9,164 nucleotides of DNA. It comes from Neptunomonas sp. (GTDB lineage Bacteria > Pseudomonadota > Gammaproteobacteria > Pseudomonadales > Balneatricaceae). Location: positions 1 through 9,164 of the forward strand of contig SDWN01000010.1 of the NCBI GenBank assembly GCA_004195305.1. The letters run 5' to 3'. The position numbers and the translations under genes are program-made. The notes beneath the pieces are model-generated. The model made no database searches and was not told the origin of the DNA. It worked only from the letters and a program-made list of their open reading frames with translations. This document shows, in pieces, positions 6,298-9,164 of this stretch. Within the stretch, counting starts at the first letter, position 1, and every line of letters starts with the position of its first letter.

Positions 6298-7047
6298 CTA
6301 GCTAACAGTAACCGCGCGCCGATCTAATCGGGCCCAGCCAAGTGCGTCAAACAACGGCTGCAGTTCAATCGGGACCGGTGCTTGGATCTGAAAGAGTTGC
6401 TCGGTATATGGGTGGGTGAATTTTAACCCCGTAGCAAAAAGCAGCAAGCGCTGATTATCAAAATGATCCTTGAACAACTTGTTATGCTTACCATCGCCGT
6501 ACCGGGTATCACCAATCATATGATGATCGAGATGCTTCATATGCCGCCGTAGCTGATGTTTACGCCCCGTCTGCGGCTGCATCTCCACCAGCGAGTAGCG
6601 GCAGCTGGCGTATCGACCCAGCGGGATTGCAAGCTCCGCCCGCGCAATACAGCGATAATGAGTCAACGCATCCTGCGGCGGCCGGATGTCATCGGCATGG
6701 CGCTTCTCCTCTTTTTCGCGCTTATCACTCAAGGCATAGTCGATCACACCACTGTCAGCCGCATGCCCGCGCACGATCGCATGATAGGTCTTGTGCACCT
6801 GGCGCTCACGAAAAGCCAGCTGCATCTTGCCGGCAGCCTCCGAGTGCAACCCAAAGATCATCAGCCCAGAGGTTGGCTTATCCAGACGATGCACCGGATA
6901 GACATGCCGCCCCAGCTGATCACGCAGCAGCTGCAACGCAAAGCGCCGCTCGCGGCGGTCGATGGGACTGCGATGCACCAGCAGTCCCGTGGGTTTGTCG
7001 ATCACCACATAGTGGTCATCCTGGTAATAAATATCGAGTTCGGACAT
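6298..7047 (-). CDS. truC: tRNA pseudouridine synthase C (RluA family)
   Basis: TruC converts U65 of certain tRNAs to pseudouridine. The 249 residues align along their length with my recollection of E. coli TruC. Landmarks are IDKPTGLLVHRS (16-27), RDQLGRHVYPVHRLDKPTSG (42-61) with the catalytic aspartate D56 in HRLD, KTYHAIVRG, LTHYRCIA, then QTGRKHQLRRHMKHL and MIGDTRYGDGKHN. No S4 domain precedes the catalytic domain, as expected for TruC rather than RluC/RluD. The ATG at 7047 gives the family start; no strong ribosome-binding site precedes it. It is first in a likely truC-mtnN-aminotransferase unit. A candidate promoter lies at 7084-7111. The divergent yccA gene starts 231 bases away. Confidence 0.93.
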   Translation of the reverse strand: MSELDIYYQDDHYVVIDKPTGLLVHRSPIDRRERRFALQLLRDQLGRHVYPVHRLDKPTSGLMIFGLHSEAAGKMQLAFRERQVHKTYHAIVRGHAADSGVIDYALSDKREKEEKRHADDIRPPQDALTHYRCIARAELAIPLGRYASCRYSLVEMQPQTGRKHQLRRHMKHLDHHMIGDTRYGDGKHNKLFKDHFDNQRLLLFATGLKFTHPYTEQLFQIQAPVPIELQPLFDALGWARLDRRAVTVS

Positions 7048-7083
7048 AACACAAGGGTCATCATTGCAGGCGCAAAGGCACCC

Positions 7084-7111
7084 ATGGTAGTGGGCAGGAC
7101 GACCAAGTCAA
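7084..7111 (-). promoter_or_regulatory. Candidate sigma-70 promoter for truC
   Basis: On the minus strand TTGACT (7106-7111) and TACCAT (7084-7089) are separated by 16 bases. They match the -35 and -10 consensus at 5 and 4 of 6 positions. Transcription would begin near 7077, about 30 bases before the truC ATG. The hexamers are ordinary enough to occur by chance. Confidence 0.3.
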
Positions 7112-7160
7112 CCGACCAAGCGATCTCAGGTTAATAATAATTGCAGCTTTTAATTTCAGT

Positions 7161-7175
7161 TGTTATCCGGTAACA
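7161..7175. promoter_or_regulatory. 15-base dyad between truC and yccA
   Basis: TGTTATCCGGTAACA is symmetric apart from one T-G pair around a central C. It lies between the divergent truC and yccA genes, 104 bases before the yccA start. It may be a regulator site for either gene. I do not recognise the motif, and I found no convincing yccA promoter hexamers in 7112-7267. Confidence 0.22.
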
Positions 7176-7278
7176 CTGGAACCTCTGCCCCAAGCTTGCT
7201 ATAACAACGCAACTATTCTCGATATCCGTGGTCTATCACTCGGAGCAGATAATTTACCCCCTTTTGTAGGAGTCTTAT

Positions 7279-7959
7279 ATGAACATGACAGATGCGACTG
7301 TTGCTCGGCCCAGTAGCTCGGTACTGGCGACCAACAAGGTTATCCGCAACACTTACATGCTGCTGTCGATGACCATGGTCTTTAGCGCCATTACTGCGGG
7401 GATCTCGATGTGGATCGAACCCTCCATGTTTGCCTATTTTGGCAGCGTGATTGGCAGCTTCGTACTCATCTTCGTGATCAACAAAATGCAGAACAGCGTC
7501 TGGGCCCTGCCTCTGACGTTTTTGTTCACCGGATTGATGGGCTTTGGCCTGGGACCACTGCTCAACCACTACCTGGCACTGCCGAACGGTGGCGACATTG
7601 TCATGACCGCGATGGGCATGACCGCGGCGACGTTCCTGGGCTTGAGTGCCTACGTGCTGACCAGCAACAAGGACTTCAGTTTCATGCGGGGATTCTTGGC
7701 CGCTGGCATGATCGTAGTCTTGGTCGCAATTGTCGGCAGTCTGGTACTGTCACTGTTCGGCGTGCACATCTCCGGACTACAACTGGCGATCTCCTCGGCG
7801 GTTGTACTGCTGATGGCAGGCATGATCCTCTACGATACCAGCAACATCGTTAACGGCACTTACACCAACTATGTCATGGCCACTGTTAGCCTGTATCTGA
7901 ACATCTACAACCTACTGGTACACCTGCTGTATCTGGTCGGGGTACTGAGCGAGGACTAA
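7279..7959 (+). CDS. yccA: Bax inhibitor-1/YccA family inner membrane protein
   Basis: This is a 226-residue protein with about seven membrane helices (roughly 25-45, 50-69, 76-97, 106-128, 136-160, 168-185 and 200-222) and a short hydrophilic N-terminus. It resembles E. coli YccA throughout: ATNKVIRNTYMLLS (17-30), then SAYVLTSNKDFSFMRG (123-138), then ILYDTSNIVNG (183-193) and TNYVMATVSLYLNIYNLLV (196-214). D186 sits where the BI-1 family has a conserved acidic residue tied to proton/calcium sensing; E. coli YccA has Glu there. E. coli YccA binds the FtsH protease and modulates its action on membrane proteins such as SecY. AGGAG (7268-7272) lies 6 bases before the ATG; a second ATG two codons later is less well placed. 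It is probably monocistronic, with a strong terminator 18 bases after its stop. Confidence 0.94.
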   Translation: MNMTDATVARPSSSVLATNKVIRNTYMLLSMTMVFSAITAGISMWIEPSMFAYFGSVIGSFVLIFVINKMQNSVWALPLTFLFTGLMGFGLGPLLNHYLALPNGGDIVMTAMGMTAATFLGLSAYVLTSNKDFSFMRGFLAAGMIVVLVAIVGSLVLSLFGVHISGLQLAISSAVVLLMAGMILYDTSNIVNGTYTNYVMATVSLYLNIYNLLVHLLYLVGVLSED

Positions 7960-7977
7960 GCCACTCGCTCACTGCTC

Positions 7978-8010
7978 AGCCCCGCGGATCACCGATCAGC
8001 GGGGCTTTTT
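7978..8010 (+). terminator. Rho-independent terminator of yccA
   Basis: AGCCCCGC (7978-7985) pairs perfectly with GCGGGGCT (7999-8006) around a 13-base loop and runs into TTTT (8007-8010). It is GC-rich and placed right after yccA. Confidence 0.93.
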
Positions 8011-8338
8011 AACAAGATAGCCCTTAACACCTTCACCGCCGGGCGAGGCTTAGAGTTTAATTCTAATTCAGGACGAAATAGGAGCCTAGTTTTGACAAAC
8101 ACAAACAGAGCGCAGGGCCGGTTGCCGCTCACCTCGCACTCGTCCTCACGAAAAAACACACAAACCTCAATTCAAACGCTCGTTTTAAGCTTTTTACCTA
8201 TTTTTAACCGTACACCTATCGCCTAAGGTAAACCAACGTCTATCCTACCTACACAAAGTTCGCTGAAATGAGAACGATCTGCTAGCCAGGATACTCAACG
8301 ATTTCATAGTTACGATTACGCAGTAAGGGAGCAACGCA
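8011..8338 (+). other. Gene-free leader/promoter region before cspD
   Basis: No open frame worth calling is seen in these 328 bases. The region is AT-rich in the middle (around 8185-8210, with runs of T) and holds the small dyad AAACG-CT-CGTTT near 8176. TTGACA occurs at 8092-8097 but has no -10 match 16-18 bases later. AAGGGAG (8325-8331) at the end is the cspD ribosome-binding site. Long structured leaders are typical of cold-shock genes of the cspA type, so part of this may be a 5' UTR; the transcription start is unknown. Confidence 0.4.
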
Positions 8339-8581
8339 ATGCAGTCAGGGAAAGTAAAGTGGTTCAACAACGCCAAAGGGTACGGTTTCATCCTCTCTTC
8401 GGAGGGTGATGAGGACCTTTTCGCTCATTTCAGCGCAATCCAAATGGATGGCTACAAAACCTTAAAGGCTGGCCAGCCAGTGCTATTTGAAACAACACCC
8501 GGCCCCAAAGGCACCCATGCGATCAATATCCGCACAGAAGAGCTTGAGAGCAGCCCTGGAGTTGACACTGCGGCGCACTAA
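8339..8581 (+). CDS. cspD: CspA-family cold-shock protein, CspD-like
   Basis: This 80-residue single cold-shock domain binds single-stranded nucleic acid. The N-terminus GKVKWFNNAKGYGFI (4-18) contains RNP1 (KGYGFI, 13-18), and DLFAHF (26-31) is RNP2. The stretch SAIQMDGYKTLKAGQ (32-46) followed by GPKGTHA (55-61) matches E. coli CspD more closely than CspA, as does the C-terminal extension. E. coli CspD is a stationary-phase replication inhibitor; whether this protein acts that way is inferred from similarity. AAGGGAG lies 7 bases before the ATG and a terminator lies 25 bases after the stop, so it is monocistronic. The clpS/clpA and icd genes that often neighbour cspD are not in this window. 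Confidence 0.94.
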   Translation: MQSGKVKWFNNAKGYGFILSSEGDEDLFAHFSAIQMDGYKTLKAGQPVLFETTPGPKGTHAINIRTEELESSPGVDTAAH

Positions 8582-8606
8582 ACATTCCCGTTCAAACCGC
8601 CAGCTC

Positions 8607-8633
8607 GCCCTGCCTTAGCGCAGGGCTTTTTTT
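8607..8633 (+). terminator. Rho-independent terminator of cspD
   Basis: GCCCTGC (8607-8613) pairs perfectly with GCAGGGC (8620-8626) around a 6-base loop, followed by seven Ts (8627-8633). Confidence 0.95.
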
Positions 8634-8918
8634 GGCCCCACAACCATTAACCCAAGGGTGTCAACAAGCAAGGCCGGCACGTCCTCTGCGAGCCAGAAAT
8701 GCCAAGGACCTGCCCGAGCACCTTCAGCAGCAACACAATCAAGAGGTGCCTATTCCTGAAATAAGGACGCAGCACCAACCAAATACTACGGTGCTAAGAT
8801 TACTCTGGAATCCGCCCCTGGATCGACACTAAGCGCAAACGGTGATCATGTCAGTGTCGTACAGCCGGTAAAGGGTGATATTAAAAATTCAAAACGGCCG
8901 TCGACTTTTGGAGGCCTT

Positions 8919-9008
8919 ATGACGAATGAAGCATCGGCTGGCAACAAAGACGGGGCTTGGTTTGCTCACCACCGAGAAGATCGGGGCAATAAACCAGCAG
9001 CGCTATAA
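8919..9008 (+). CDS. Possible 29-residue small protein with a strong ribosome-binding site
   Basis: GGAGG (8910-8914) lies 4 bases before an ATG that opens a 29-codon frame ending at TAA (9006-9008). The peptide is hydrophilic (ASAGNKDGAWFAHHREDRGN in its middle) with no membrane segment or known motif. The frame remains open for another 53 codons upstream, so the ATG may equally be an internal Met of a broken longer gene. The good Shine-Dalgarno match is the only positive evidence; the 4-base spacing is on the short side. Confidence 0.22.
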   Translation: MTNEASAGNKDGAWFAHHREDRGNKPAAL

Positions 9009-9031
9009 CGAAGAGGGGCAATAGGTAATTC

Positions 9032-9059
9032 TTGACCCTTGTTATGACTCGCCTATGAA
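9032..9059 (+). promoter_or_regulatory. Candidate sigma-70 promoter facing the right edge
   Basis: TTGACC (9032-9037) and TATGAA (9054-9059) are 16 bases apart and match the -35 and -10 consensus at 5 and 4 of 6 positions. It would drive transcription rightward out of the window. No gene is visible after it, so support is weak. Confidence 0.2.
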
Positions 9060-9164
9060 CGACGGGGTTGCTGCTAAACGAAGAATCTTGCTTAGTATTT
9101 TTACTATCGTGTAGATTTATAGGCCTGGACCACGACGGATGCCAACAAGACCACGGAGTCATCG

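Larger units (their letters stand above)
8634..9164. other. 531 bases without a convincing gene
   Basis: No frame on either strand gives a recognisable protein. The plus frame from 8760 to the TAA at 9006 stays open for 82 codons but has no ATG, GTG or TTG before 8919. Before it the same frame is closed by TGA at 8757. A minus-strand frame (8917-9162) encodes one hydrophobic stretch but is otherwise compositionally odd. No tRNA, terminator or long repeat is seen. The region may be a decayed gene, a regulatory spacer or the edge of the next transcription unit. Confidence 0.5.

Noticed and set aside
6556..7134. 192-codon plus-strand open frame
   Set aside because: It is antisense to truC, which shows the HRLD motif and full-length similarity.
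8092..8097. Perfect TTGACA -35 hexamer upstream of cspD
   Set aside because: No -10-like sequence lies 16-18 bases downstream, where the sequence is GC-rich (GGGCCG).
8632..8832. 66-codon plus-strand frame after cspD
   Set aside because: It begins with TTG inside the T-run of the cspD terminator, has no ribosome-binding site and is a Gln/Pro/Arg-rich peptide of no known type.
8917..9162. 81-codon minus-strand frame with one hydrophobic segment
   Set aside because: It has a single membrane-like stretch in an otherwise unremarkable peptide, its upstream region is outside the window, and it overlaps the plus-strand frame that has a better ribosome-binding site. It is not excluded, only unsupported.

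Overview
The window reads as a chromosomal segment of a gammaproteobacterium. The closest matches I recall for UvrC, TruC, MtnN, YccA and CspD are the gammaproteobacterial forms of these families. The double receiver protein and the DUF1853 protein suggest a marine or Oceanospirillales/Pseudomonas-like lineage, but that placement is inference. No rRNA, tRNA, CRISPR array, insertion sequence or phage gene is visible. Most of the content is housekeeping or metabolic.

Layout. (1) Positions 1-866, minus: the N-terminal part of UvrC, cut by the window edge. (2) 1014-1328, minus: an unrecognised 104-residue protein, divergent from the next pair. (3) 1410-3181, plus: a two-gene unit made of a stand-alone double receiver (REC-REC) protein and, 2 bases after its stop, a DUF1853 protein with PD-(D/E)XK-like residues. 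(4) 3158-7047, minus: read from right to left, truC (tRNA pseudouridine synthase), mtnN (MTA/SAH nucleosidase), an alanine/serine-glyoxylate aminotransferase and, after a 217-base gap holding a long palindrome, a beta-hydroxyacid dehydrogenase. The dehydrogenase overlaps the DUF1853 gene tail to tail by 24 bases. (5) 7279-7959, plus: yccA (Bax inhibitor-1 family membrane protein), closed by a strong terminator. (6) 8339-8581, plus: a cspD-like cold-shock gene with a long gene-free leader and its own strong terminator. (7) 8634-9164: no convincing gene.

How the genes may work together. The short gaps in truC-mtnN-aminotransferase suggest co-transcription. The aminotransferase and dehydrogenase both belong to families that act on glyoxylate or hydroxypyruvate-type substrates, so a small two-carbon/serine handling unit is plausible. 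In the receiver protein the first domain has lost its phosphoacceptor Asp while the second keeps a full acidic pocket. Its tight coupling to a nuclease-fold protein of unknown function is the most intriguing arrangement here. I do not see a clear new defence or mobile system.
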